Positions 28,318 to 35,845 of a stretch of 64,000 nucleotides of DNA are shown piece after piece. Origin of the DNA: Nonomuraea pusilla (GTDB taxonomy: Bacteria; Actinomycetota; Actinomycetes; Streptosporangiales; Streptosporangiaceae); the NCBI RefSeq assembly GCF_900109355.1, contig NZ_FOBF01000001.1, forward strand, positions 361,383 through 425,382, given 5' to 3'. The notes under the pieces were generated by a model. It was not told the DNA's origin. It saw only the letters and a program-made list of their open reading frames with translations, and did no database searches. Position 1 is the first letter of the stretch. The number at the start of each line of letters is the position of its first letter. Both the position numbers and the translations under genes were made by a program.

Positions 28318-28875
28318 GGCCCGATCCTAAGCGGCACCCCAGAACCCCGTAAGGCCCCCGCCGGGGAAGCCCGGCACGCCCGTCCCGCCGTTCGGCGGGC
28401 CACCAGCCACGTTCTCCCCAGAACCCCCCGCACTTCTCCGCACGATCCACAGAACCGACTGTCTTCCAGGCAGGACCTACAGAACACGAATGGCTGCTCG
28501 CGATCCACAGCCCGGCCCCTGCCTGTCCGCGCCGCCCACAGAAGGCCGACGACTACCCCGCGCTGTCCCCAGAGCGGCGTGCGTTTGCCCGCGCTGTCCC
28601 CAGAGCGGCGTGCGTTTGTCCGCGCTGTCCCCAGAGCGGCGTGCGTTTGTCCGCGCCGTCTCCAGAGCGGCGTGCGTTTGTCCGCGCCGTCTCCAGAGCG
28701 GCGTGCGCTTGCCCGCGCTGTCCCCAGAACGTCCTGAGTAGCCCCGCGCCGTCCACAGAGCGTCCTGCGTTTCCCCTCGCCATCCACAGAACGCCGTTCG
28801 GCGGCCTGCCCACCCCCGCGCCCGACGATCCTGGCCTCCCCGTCGTTCACCAACGGCCCACAGAGGGAGGCCCCC
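28318..28875. other. Intergenic region dominated by a minisatellite
   Basis: These 558 bases separate the divergent sigma-factor and NlpC/P60 genes. They are almost entirely short repeats built on a CCACAGAAC/CCCCAGAGC core, described as a separate entry. I see no credible gene, although all frames stay open because the repeat unit contains no stop codon. Confidence 0.7.
28411..28806. repeat. 31-bp minisatellite, about eight to twelve copies
   Basis: From 28497 the period is exactly 31 bases, with units starting at 28497, 28528, 28559, 28590, 28621, 28652, 28683, 28714, 28745 and 28776. The best-conserved middle units read CGCGCTGTCCCCAGAGCGGC then GTGCGTTTGTC. Outer units are more diverged and keep mainly (C/A)CAGA(A/G)C. 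Weaker copies reach back to about 28411 with spacings of 28-31. Because 31 is not a multiple of three and the unit has no stop, every frame reads as a 31-residue repeat. There are no unique spacers, so this is not a CRISPR array. Confidence 0.92.
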
Positions 28876-29631
28876 ATGCCCCGACGTCCCGCCCTGCTCT
28901 GCCTCGCCCTCGGCGCAGGCATCCTCGCCCCGTTCACCGCGCTGACCGGCACCGCCGAAGCAGCAGCCGCGCCGCCGCGATGCGTCCGCCTGCCCGCCTT
29001 CACCCAGACCTCCGGGCTCCTCGCCCTCCTCCACCTCACGAACCCGGCCCACCTGCAGATCCTCCTGGCCCTCCCACCCCAGCCCTGCGGCACGACACCA
29101 CAGCCACCGATCAGACCCAGACCAGGAGAACGCCCACAGCCCCAGCCCCCCAGCCCCGCCGAGGCGCCGCCCGAGCGGCCGACCACAGCAGGGAACCCGG
29201 CCACCACCCCCGCCCTCCCGACGAAGGGCGAGATCGCGGCCACCGCCGCCCTGGCTCAGCAGGGCGTCGCCTTCTCCTGGGGCGGCGGCTCACCGAAGGG
29301 CCCCACGTACGGCATCGGCAGAGGCCGCACGACGGTCGGCTTCGACTGCAGCGGCCTCACCCTGTACGCCTGGTCCAAGGCAGGCGTGACCCTCGCCCAC
29401 TACACCGGCGCCCAGTTCCGCCAGGGACGCAAGGTCCCCATGAACGACCTCCGCAAGGGCGACCTGCTGTTCTTCGGCGGCGGCAAGGGCGACCCCACGC
29501 ACGTCGCCCTCTATCTAGGGGCGGGCACCATGATCCACGCACCGCGCACCGGCGACGTGGTCAGGAAGACCGCCTTCCTCCGCTCACCTCACTACCGAGC
29601 CACGTACCGCGGCGCCATCCGCCCCGCATGA
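28876..29631 (+). CDS. NlpC/P60-family secreted cell-wall peptidase
   Basis: This 251-residue exported protein has a signal peptide (LLCLALGAGILAPFTALTG, cleavage near residue 29), a cysteine-containing N-terminal region and a Pro-rich linker (about residues 75-110). The C-terminal NlpC/P60 domain has catalytic Cys in GFDCSGLT, the first His in DPTHVALYLG and MIHAPRTGD near the end. Such enzymes cut peptide stems in peptidoglycan. The start is preceded by GGAGG. Its promoter must lie within or next to the minisatellite, so repeat copy number could affect expression. Confidence 0.9.
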   Translation: MPRRPALLCLALGAGILAPFTALTGTAEAAAAPPRCVRLPAFTQTSGLLALLHLTNPAHLQILLALPPQPCGTTPQPPIRPRPGERPQPQPPSPAEAPPERPTTAGNPATTPALPTKGEIAATAALAQQGVAFSWGGGSPKGPTYGIGRGRTTVGFDCSGLTLYAWSKAGVTLAHYTGAQFRQGRKVPMNDLRKGDLLFFGGGKGDPTHVALYLGAGTMIHAPRTGDVVRKTAFLRSPHYRATYRGAIRPA

Positions 29632-29652
29632 CTCCAGATCGCACCTGGCGGG

Positions 29653-29958
29653 TCAGGGCTGGGCGGTTTTTCGGATCGTGAGCGCCAGGGCGACCACGAG
29701 CACGGTGGCGGCGCCTTGCCAGGCGAAGGCTGAGCCCATCCGCGGCACGTCGTTCTCGAGGTCGATGAGGACCGCCACCCACCACGCCAGGCAGCCGATG
29801 AACCACGCCGGTACCCACGTCAGGCACCAGAGGCCGACGCCGCCCGGCAGCCCGAGCGCGACGCGGCCCACCCAGGCCAGGAGCGCGGCCGCCAGCCCTC
29901 CGCCGGGGGCCACCGCCACAATGAAGATCAATATGAGTGCCATTCCCATCCGGCACAT
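29653..29958 (-). CDS. Small membrane protein
   Basis: This is a 101-residue protein with three hydrophobic segments (about 5-29, 41-64 and 80-96) separated by short polar loops, and a C-terminal RKTAQP. An alternative start three codons in (MGMAL) is possible. No family is recognised. If the IS605 element to its right is removed in silico, the lectin gene would end about 21 bases upstream. The two therefore probably formed one operon before the insertion. Confidence 0.6.
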   Translation of the reverse strand: MCRMGMALILIFIVAVAPGGGLAAALLAWVGRVALGLPGGVGLWCLTWVPAWFIGCLAWWVAVLIDLENDVPRMGSAFAWQGAATVLVVALALTIRKTAQP

Positions 29959-29993
29959 GCTGCACGGCGGACTTTGACGTCACGTTGACACAG

Positions 29994-30032
29994 ATGATCT
30001 CCCGGGAGGTCGTGCCATTCCCGGGAGATCAT
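29994..30032. repeat. Left-end hairpin of the IS605 element
   Basis: ATGATCTCCCGGGA (29994-30007) and TCCCGGGAGATCAT (30019-30032) form a perfect 14-bp stem around an 11-base loop, four bases inside the inferred left boundary. TnpA enzymes recognise such hairpins on single-stranded DNA. Confidence 0.7.
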
Positions 30033-30136
30033 GCTCCTCTCGCCGCCGACGCGGCTACCGGAATGCGGGCCAGTGCTTCGGCCTTCAGGCCAGGGGTGAG
30101 GGCCCGCGCGGGAGGGCCGCCAGGCCCGAGCGTGCT

Positions 30137-30553
30137 CTAACCGGGTCGGTTCTGCTGCTCGATGTACTGGCGCAGCACGCTGATCGGTGCACCGTCCACG
30201 GACCCGGCGAAGTAGGAGCCCGACCACAGCTTGTTCGCCCGGTAGTAGTGGCGTGCCAGTTCGGGGAACTCGGCGCGCAGCCGCCGGGAGGACACGCCCT
30301 TGAGCGAGTTGACCAGCTTGGACAGGGCGACCTTCGGTGGGAAGTTCACCAGCAGGTGGACGTGGTTGGCCTCGCCGTTGAACTCGGCCAGTTCGCACTC
30401 GAAGTCCGCGCACACGTCCCGCATGATCTGCTCCATGCGTTCCAGGTGGGCACCGGTGAACACCGGATGCCGGAACTTGGTGACGAAAACCAAGTGAGCG
30501 TGCAGGACGAAAACGCAGTGCCTACCGGTTCTGATGTCTCCGTGTCCGACCAT
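30137..30553 (-). CDS. tnpA: IS200/IS605-family Y1 transposase TnpA
   Basis: This 138-residue HUH-type single-strand transposase carries the HUH motif in HVHLLV (about residues 64-69) and the nucleophilic tyrosine in RQYIEQQ near residue 130. It also has the usual N-terminal HAHLVFVTKFRHPVF strand. All residues expected for activity are there and the length is normal, so the enzyme looks intact. It cuts and rejoins the top strand of the element at its hairpin-flanked ends. Confidence 0.95.
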   Translation of the reverse strand: MVGHGDIRTGRHCVFVLHAHLVFVTKFRHPVFTGAHLERMEQIMRDVCADFECELAEFNGEANHVHLLVNFPPKVALSKLVNSLKGVSSRRLRAEFPELARHYYRANKLWSGSYFAGSVDGAPISVLRQYIEQQNRPG

Positions 30554-30575
30554 AAGCCAATGGTAGGATCATGGT

Positions 30576-31772
30576 GTGCAGCTCCGGCACAACTTCCGCC
30601 TCTACCCGACGCCGGGCCAGCAGATCGCGATGGCCAAGGCGTTCGGGTGCGCCAGGGTGGTGTTCAACGACGCGCTGCGCGCACGGCAGGACGCCCGCGA
30701 GCAGGGCTTGCCGTACCTCTCAGACGGTGAGCTGTCCAAGCGGGTCATCACCGAGGCGAAGAAGACCCCGGAACGCTCCTGGCTGGGCGAGGTCTCAGCC
30801 GTGGTGCTGCAGCAGGCGCTGGCCGATCTGAATACCGCCTACCGCAACTTTTTCGCCTCCATCACGGGCAAGCGGAAGGGGTCGAAGGTCGCCCCGCCGA
30901 GGTTCCGGTCCAAGAGGGATAACCGGCAGGCGATCCGCTTCACCCGCAACGCCAGGTTCTCCATCACCACAGGCGGGAAGCTGCGCCTGCCGAAGATCGG
31001 GGATGTGCCGGTGCGCTGGTCGCGGCCCCTGCCCGCCGCCCCATCGAGCGTGACCGTGGTCAAGGACGCGGCCGGACGGTACTTCGCGTCCTTTGTGGTC
31101 GAGGTGACCGAACAGCCCCTGCCGCCGGTCGAGTCCGAGACGGGAATCGACCTCGGGCTGTCGGCCTTCGCCGTCTTGTCCAACGGTCGGAAGCTCGACT
31201 CACCGCGTTTCCTGCGCCGGGCGGAGAAGAAGCTCAAGCGGCTCCAGCGGGCGCTGTCCCGCAAGGCCAAGGGATCGAACAAGCGGGCCAAGGCGCGCCT
31301 CGCCGTCGCCCGCCAGCACGCGAAGGTCACTGACGCGCGCCGTGAGTTCCACCACCAGCTCTCCACACAGATCATCCGTGAGAACCAAACGGTGATCGTG
31401 GAAGACCTCGCGGTCAAGGGACTGGCGCGCACGAGGCTGGCCAAGAGCGTGCATGACGCGGGCTGGTCGCAGTTCGTGACCATGCTGGAGTACAAGGCTC
31501 GCCTGTACGGGCGCGCCTTCCACCGGATCGACCGGTGGTTCCCCTCCTCCAGGCTGTGCTCGGAGTGCGGGACCATCCAGCAGTCGATGCCGTTGAGCGT
31601 CCGGTCGTGGACCTGCCCGTGTGGGGCGGTCCACGACCGGGACGTCAACGCGGCGAAGAACATCCTGGCCGCCGGACGGGCGGACAGGCTAAACGCCTGT
31701 GGAGCGCAGGTAAGACCAGGCCCCGGCCTGGCACAGCGCGAGGAAGCAGGAAGCCTCAGAGGTGCCGCATGA
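30576..31772 (+). CDS. tnpB: TnpB, IS605-associated RNA-guided endonuclease
   Basis: This 398-residue protein is the ancestor type of Cas12. The RuvC triad is intact: Asp192 in GIDLGLSAFA, Glu276 in VIVEDLAVKGL and Asp356 in HDRDVNAAKNIL. Zinc-finger cysteines 328, 331, 347 and 349 are all present, and the N-terminal RLYPTPGQQ is canonical. The GTG start at 30576 gives the normal N-terminus. The stop codon lies in the loop of the first right-end hairpin, so the guide RNA must overlap the 3' end of the gene, as in known systems. Its activity favours retention of the element by recutting empty sites. Confidence 0.95.
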   Translation: MQLRHNFRLYPTPGQQIAMAKAFGCARVVFNDALRARQDAREQGLPYLSDGELSKRVITEAKKTPERSWLGEVSAVVLQQALADLNTAYRNFFASITGKRKGSKVAPPRFRSKRDNRQAIRFTRNARFSITTGGKLRLPKIGDVPVRWSRPLPAAPSSVTVVKDAAGRYFASFVVEVTEQPLPPVESETGIDLGLSAFAVLSNGRKLDSPRFLRRAEKKLKRLQRALSRKAKGSNKRAKARLAVARQHAKVTDARREFHHQLSTQIIRENQTVIVEDLAVKGLARTRLAKSVHDAGWSQFVTMLEYKARLYGRAFHRIDRWFPSSRLCSECGTIQQSMPLSVRSWTCPCGAVHDRDVNAAKNILAAGRADRLNACGAQVRPGPGLAQREEAGSLRGAA

Positions 31773-31819
31773 CGCGGCACGGGCTGAATCTTCGGCCTTC
31801 CGGCCGAGGAGCACGTCAA
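31700..31819 (+). ncRNA. Predicted omega-RNA (reRNA) region at the IS605 right end
   Basis: Two hairpins are visible: GTGCCGC/GCGGCAC at 31762-31780 around the tnpB stop, and TCGGCC/GGCCGA at 31792-31807, followed by the right-end GTCAA. In characterised IS605 systems the omega RNA covers this region and its guide is the roughly 16 bases just beyond the end, here from 31820 within the lectin gene. The 5' end given is arbitrary. Confidence 0.55.
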
Positions 31820-33033
31820 GGAGTCAGCAGACGCCAGAGTTGTCCGTGCCGGTTGCAGTCGAGGGCGGCGAGCCCCTGGCCCTCACCTCTGTCGGCAGTC
31901 AGGCAGCCACCGTGCGGATAGCCGTTCTGCATGTTGTAGACGGCTCGGACGCGGTACCGCCCTCCACCGGCCGGCTCGAACTTCCACAGCTGGTTACCGC
32001 GGTAGTGGGCCGTGGAGAGCTGGACGTTCCAGTTGTTCGGGATCACGTCGAGCACCATGTGCCCGCCGAGAACCGTCTGGATGACGTACTGGCCGTCGCC
32101 CCGGTCGAACAGGTGCCACTGCTGATTGCGGTTGCCCTGCTGCGGCCTGGCCGCCTGGACGCCGCGGACGCCTTCCTTGAGCTGCCCGTCGGGAACGTCG
32201 ACCGACCAGCCGAGGTCGTTCACCAGCCGTACGATCTTGGCGTGGCCGGGGGTCTCCTGCCGCTCGGGCGGCTTCTGCCCAGGGTCGTCCCCGCCGCCCC
32301 GATAGGCAGGGTTGTTCGTGGTGTACGGGGAGAAGGTGAAGACGAATCTGCCCGCGGACCCGCTCTCGTCCCGCCGCCAGTGGCCCGCGGTCCTGACGCC
32401 GAACTCCCAGTCGCCCAGGGGCACGGTCCTCGGCGGCCTGTTCGGCAGGTCGCTGGCCCAGCGGTTCGGCACGGTGAGGGTGCCGCGCTCGGCGATCAGG
32501 AGGCGGAACTTCCGTGTGCTTCCGGAGGTGGTGGTGAAGACGATGGTTCCGTCCTCGTTCCAGGTGGCGTCCTGGGTGTCGGCGACGTCCTGGTCGGGGA
32601 TGTCGACGTACGGCCCGTCAACGCCGTCGTCGTCGTTGGCGTCCGCGGTGCCGTTGCCGTCGAGGTCGCAGTCGTCGCAGTCGAGGCCGTCGGCGTTGTA
32701 GTTCAGAGAGTCGTCGATCAGGATCGCGTGGTACTTGAGCAGCCTCATGTCGGAGCCGGCCAGTTCTTTCCACTGCTGGTCCAGCGCCTCGTTGACGTAT
32801 CTGGAGAACTCCTTCCTGTCGGCCGCGATTCTCTTGTAGTGGTTGATGACAGCCTTGATGATCTCCTTGAGCACCCTCCTCGCGAGGAAGGGCACGACCA
32901 TCGCCTGCTTCGCCCCGGTGGCGATGGTCATCGGCCCCGTGGTGGCGGCGGATGCCGGGGCGGCCGGCGTGGCGGCCGAGAGGCCGGCGCAGATCAGGGC
33001 TCCGGCCACTGCCTTACGCATGTGGATGTTCAT
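31816..33033 (-). CDS. Secreted protein with C-terminal ricin-type beta-trefoil lectin domain
   Basis: This 405-residue exported protein has a signal peptide (VAGALICAGLSAATPAAPASA) and a helical N-terminal region. A middle region contains a Ca-binding-type loop (DCDLDGNGTADANDDDG, dockerin/EF-hand-like) and a beta domain (TIVFTTTSGSTRKFRLL). The C-terminal beta-trefoil lectin domain carries QQWHLF, QLWKFEPAGGGRYRVR and QLWRLL repeats. Its stop codon is supplied by the IS605 right end. Removing the element would change ...LLTP-stop to ...LLTPST-stop, so almost nothing is lost. I used the ATG at 33033; a GTG at 33051 is possible. It is divergent from the DUF4344 gene. Confidence 0.82.
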   Translation of the reverse strand: MNIHMRKAVAGALICAGLSAATPAAPASAATTGPMTIATGAKQAMVVPFLARRVLKEIIKAVINHYKRIAADRKEFSRYVNEALDQQWKELAGSDMRLLKYHAILIDDSLNYNADGLDCDDCDLDGNGTADANDDDGVDGPYVDIPDQDVADTQDATWNEDGTIVFTTTSGSTRKFRLLIAERGTLTVPNRWASDLPNRPPRTVPLGDWEFGVRTAGHWRRDESGSAGRFVFTFSPYTTNNPAYRGGGDDPGQKPPERQETPGHAKIVRLVNDLGWSVDVPDGQLKEGVRGVQAARPQQGNRNQQWHLFDRGDGQYVIQTVLGGHMVLDVIPNNWNVQLSTAHYRGNQLWKFEPAGGGRYRVRAVYNMQNGYPHGGCLTADRGEGQGLAALDCNRHGQLWRLLTP

Positions 33034-33147
33034 GGGAGGGACGCTAGGCACGCCTGTTTGCCGCCTGATAAAGGGCGCGGAGCTGGTTCGGCGCGCGGCT
33101 GGGCCGCCGTCAACGGACTGTCAATGCCTGGTCGACAGGGTTGCGGC

Positions 33148-33987
33148 ATGACCGTGAAGATGAGATCGATCGCCGTGGTGGCGTTCATGATGGGGGCGGC
33201 GCTCACCGCGTGCGGCGCCGAGCCGATGGCCGCCCGGCAGGCGGACCCCGCGACGTCCGACAGCAGGAGCGGCGCCGGCGGCGCGTTCTCCGCCGTCGTC
33301 GCCGATGCCAAGGACGACGTCAACCAGGAGCTCACGAAGTTGCTGAAGGAGGAGAAGACTCTGGAGGAGGTGGCTCAGGGGTTCAACGACCTGCTGAAGC
33401 TGCCGGAAGGCGACTACGTCCTCGCGACGGAGGAGTGCGGGCAGGCCAACGCCTTCTGGAGCCCGGACGACAAGAAGATCACCATCTGCTACGAGCTGCT
33501 GACCGACGCCGTCGCCAAGGCCGAGGAGAACTTCAGCACCGAGCAGGAGAAGGACGACTACGTGACGGGCGTCCTCTTGGACACGCTCTTCCACGAACTC
33601 GGACATGCCCTGATCAGCATCTACGACCTCCCCACGGTCGGCAAGGAGGACGACGCGGTCGATCAGCTGTCCGCGATCTACATGATCGAGATCGGCGAGG
33701 CGGGGCAGAACTACGCGCTGCAGGCCGCGCAGTCGTACTTCATCGCCGCGGGCGACAGCGACCGTGACTCCCTGCCGTTCTACGACGAGCACTCGATGGA
33801 CGAGCAGCGGGCCTACAACTACGCCTGCCTCGTCTACGGCTCCGACCCTGAGAAGTTCGCCGACCTGGTGGGCGAGACGGACGACTCCTACCTGCCACAG
33901 GCCAGGGCTGAGCGCTGCCCGGAGGAGTGGGCGAAGGTCAGCGCCGCCTGGAACAAGCTCCTGGAGCCTCACCTGCGGAGCTCGTGA
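33148..33987 (+). CDS. DUF4344-family putative metallopeptidase lipoprotein
   Basis: This 279-residue protein has a lipoprotein signal peptide with lipobox LTAC near residue 20, so it is probably anchored outside the membrane. The metallopeptidase motif HELGHAL is followed about 20 residues later by EDDAVDQLSA, which gives the likely third ligand. A late DEQRAYNYACLVYG and a paired C-terminal cysteine complete the DUF4344 pattern. I discarded upstream starts because they run through the promoter region. Function is unknown; divergence from the lectin gene suggests shared control. Confidence 0.85.
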   Translation: MTVKMRSIAVVAFMMGAALTACGAEPMAARQADPATSDSRSGAGGAFSAVVADAKDDVNQELTKLLKEEKTLEEVAQGFNDLLKLPEGDYVLATEECGQANAFWSPDDKKITICYELLTDAVAKAEENFSTEQEKDDYVTGVLLDTLFHELGHALISIYDLPTVGKEDDAVDQLSAIYMIEIGEAGQNYALQAAQSYFIAAGDSDRDSLPFYDEHSMDEQRAYNYACLVYGSDPEKFADLVGETDDSYLPQARAERCPEEWAKVSAAWNKLLEPHLRSS

Positions 33988-33995
33988 CGATCTGA

Positions 33996-34024
33996 CGAGG
34001 CCGTCCCCGACGCGGACGGCCTCG
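33996..34024. terminator. Bidirectional terminator hairpin
   Basis: CGAGGCCGTCC (33996-34006) pairs perfectly with GGACGGCCTCG (34014-34024) around a 7-base loop. It sits between the convergent DUF4344 and channel genes. Confidence 0.75.
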
Positions 34025-34030
34025 CTGTCG

Positions 34031-35845
34031 TCATCTGTCGGCCAGCACGACGACCTGGTCACCGGGCCGGAACGCCAGGGGCTCCGACTTGGGCGGGTTG
34101 AGCCGCACGCCGTGGTGGGACGCCGTTCCGCTCTCGGACGACAGCCGGTACCCGAACGCCGTCTCGCCGCGCTGACGGGCCGCCTCGATCACGGTCGCGA
34201 ACGTCACTGTCGCGCCGGGCGCGAGGTAGTTCTCCGCGGGCTCCAGGTAGATGTCCGGCCCGTCGTGCGCCAGCAGCACGTCGAAGACCCTGCCGAGGTG
34301 CCGGTTCTCGGAGAGCTGCGTGAGCAGCATGCTGACCAGCCGGCCGCCCACCACGAAGTCGTCCGCCTCGGCGACCTGGGCCAGCAGCCGGTTCCGCTCG
34401 TCGTTCATCTCGCTGACGATGGCCGCGCCCGTGTCCATGTCGCGCAGGTGCAGCAGGGTCACCATGGTCCGGGCGTCGGCCTTCTGGGGCTCATAGGTGT
34501 CACACGCCAGCACGATCACCTGGTCGTAGACCCCGGGGTTGAGCGCTTCGAGGGTGGCGCGGTCGGTGATGTCTCCCTGCTTCGCCGTGACGAGGACGTC
34601 CGGCGGCAGCGCGCCGCCTTCGGCGGGCGGGCCCACCAGGTGGATCTCGGAGCCGGGCAGCAGGTGATGCCCGAGCTCTCGCATGATGCGTCCTCTGCGG
34701 CGGTTGTGTCCGAGGATCAGCGTCCTGGCCGGGGCCCGTCCGGGTGCCCGCGGCGGCCTGATGGCGCTCGTCAGGACGGTGGGCGGCGCGGTGGCCGGCC
34801 GGATCTCGGAATCGTCCGGGGCGATGAGGATGAGCTGGTCGTTCTCCCCGATGACGGTGTCGCTGTGCGGGTTCAGCGCCACCCGGCCGCCGCCCAGTCG
34901 CAGGCCGATGACCGTGGCGGTGCCGAAGGCGAACAGCGCCTCGCCGTATCTCCGGCCCACGAGGCGTCTCTCGGTCCACAGATAGATCTCGTCCCCGTCG
35001 AAGTCCAGCAGCTCGGTGTAGACCGCCGACAGCCCGGACTGCCTGCAGGACTGCACGACCAGCCGTGCGGCGAGGTTCTGCGAGTCCACCACTTCCGCGT
35101 GGGGGCCGCCGGCGATGCGGGCGGCCGTGAGGTTGCCGCTGTCGGCGACGGCGGCGATGATCGACGGGCCCGACGCCGCCCACCGCCTGCTGCCGAGCGC
35201 GAGGAGTGTCTTGACGAGCTCGGCGTCGTCCGCTGACAGGATCAGGACCGAGCGCGCGGCGTGCGGGCTGACCAGCGCCAGCGAGGACGGCTCGGCGGGG
35301 TCACCGGATCTGACCACCAGGCGGATTCCGCCGATCTCGCCCAGCCGGGCGCGGAGCTCGTCCTCCATCTGGACCTTGTCGCGGTCGGCCAGGACGGCGA
35401 TGACGGGCTTGCGCTCGCTCTTCTTGGCCTTGACCAGCTCGGAGATCACCGCGAAGATCTCTTCGGACCAGCCGAGGACGACGGTGTGACCGTGCTCGAC
35501 CACCCTGGAACGTCCCTTGCGCAGTTCGTCGAGCTTGGCGTCCAGGCCGGCGCTGAGCACGCCGACCAGGGCGCTGACGATGAAGATGCCGCCGAGCGTG
35601 ACCACGAGCATCATGAGGACGAAGAACGAGTCGCCGTCGTCGCCTCCCATGGTGCCCGGGTCGAGTGTCCGCAGGAGGCTCATCCAGGCCACCCGCATCG
35701 GGCTCAGCCCGTCGGCGAACGGCCAGGCCACCAGGGTGACGACGGCGATGAGCAGCGCAGAGACCACCGCCAGCCAGCCGATGAGGGCCGGGGTGCCCTT
35801 CGACATCGTGTTGTCGAACCAGTAGCGCAGCCGTTCTCTGGTCAC
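34031..35845 (-). CDS. CASTOR/POLLUX (DMI1)-like ion channel with RCK/TrkA-N domains
   Basis: This 604-residue protein has two membrane helices near the N-terminus (ALIGWLAVVSALLIAVVTLV and SFFVLMMLVVTLGGIFIVSA). They flank a pore-like segment LLRTLDPGTMGGDDGD, as in plant CASTOR/POLLUX channels and their bacterial homologues. Two cytoplasmic Rossmann-type RCK domains follow (HTVVLGWSEEIF and ARTLILGHNRRRG), and a C-terminal segment ends in RPGDQVVVLADR. It would form a ligand-gated cation channel. The GTG start overlaps the stop of the membrane protein gene upstream (GTGA), so the two are coupled in one operon with the SARP regulator. Confidence 0.85.
   Translation of the reverse strand: MTRERLRYWFDNTMSKGTPALIGWLAVVSALLIAVVTLVAWPFADGLSPMRVAWMSLLRTLDPGTMGGDDGDSFFVLMMLVVTLGGIFIVSALVGVLSAGLDAKLDELRKGRSRVVEHGHTVVLGWSEEIFAVISELVKAKKSERKPVIAVLADRDKVQMEDELRARLGEIGGIRLVVRSGDPAEPSSLALVSPHAARSVLILSADDAELVKTLLALGSRRWAASGPSIIAAVADSGNLTAARIAGGPHAEVVDSQNLAARLVVQSCRQSGLSAVYTELLDFDGDEIYLWTERRLVGRRYGEALFAFGTATVIGLRLGGGRVALNPHSDTVIGENDQLILIAPDDSEIRPATAPPTVLTSAIRPPRAPGRAPARTLILGHNRRRGRIMRELGHHLLPGSEIHLVGPPAEGGALPPDVLVTAKQGDITDRATLEALNPGVYDQVIVLACDTYEPQKADARTMVTLLHLRDMDTGAAIVSEMNDERNRLLAQVAEADDFVVGGRLVSMLLTQLSENRHLGRVFDVLLAHDGPDIYLEPAENYLAPGATVTFATVIEAARQRGETAFGYRLSSESGTASHHGVRLNPPKSEPLAFRPGDQVVVLADR

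Larger units (their letters stand above)
29990..31819 (+). mobile_element. IS200/IS605-family insertion sequence (divergent tnpA and tnpB)
   Basis: This element of about 1.83 kb carries a tnpA Y1 transposase (minus) and tnpB (plus) whose starts are 22 bases apart. Instead of terminal inverted repeats it has subterminal hairpins: a 14-bp perfect stem at the left and GAATCTTCGGCCTTCCGGCC followed by GAGGAGCACGTCAA at the right, the usual right-end pattern of this family. The left flank ends in TTGAC (29985-29989), a typical target/TAM, and the element ends in GTCAA. The exact left boundary is inferred; a second TTGAC at 29974-29978 is an alternative. Confidence 0.85.

Noticed and set aside
28411..28806. 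CRISPR array
   Set aside because: Units follow each other directly without unique spacers, and no cas genes are present.
28435..28863. Cluster of DnaA boxes or replication origin
   Set aside because: TCCACA occurs in some units, but the flanking bases do not match TTGTCCACA and the best-conserved units have CCCCAG instead. No dnaA or dnaN is nearby.
28308..29243. Repetitive proteins encoded across the 31-bp array on both strands
   Set aside because: All frames are open only because the unit lacks stops. No ribosome-binding site, conserved domain or frame preference supports a gene.
29974..29978. Alternative left boundary of the IS element at the first TTGAC
   Set aside because: Joining here to 31820 would give the lectin a tail of more than 100 residues. 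The second TTGAC gives a stop after two codons.
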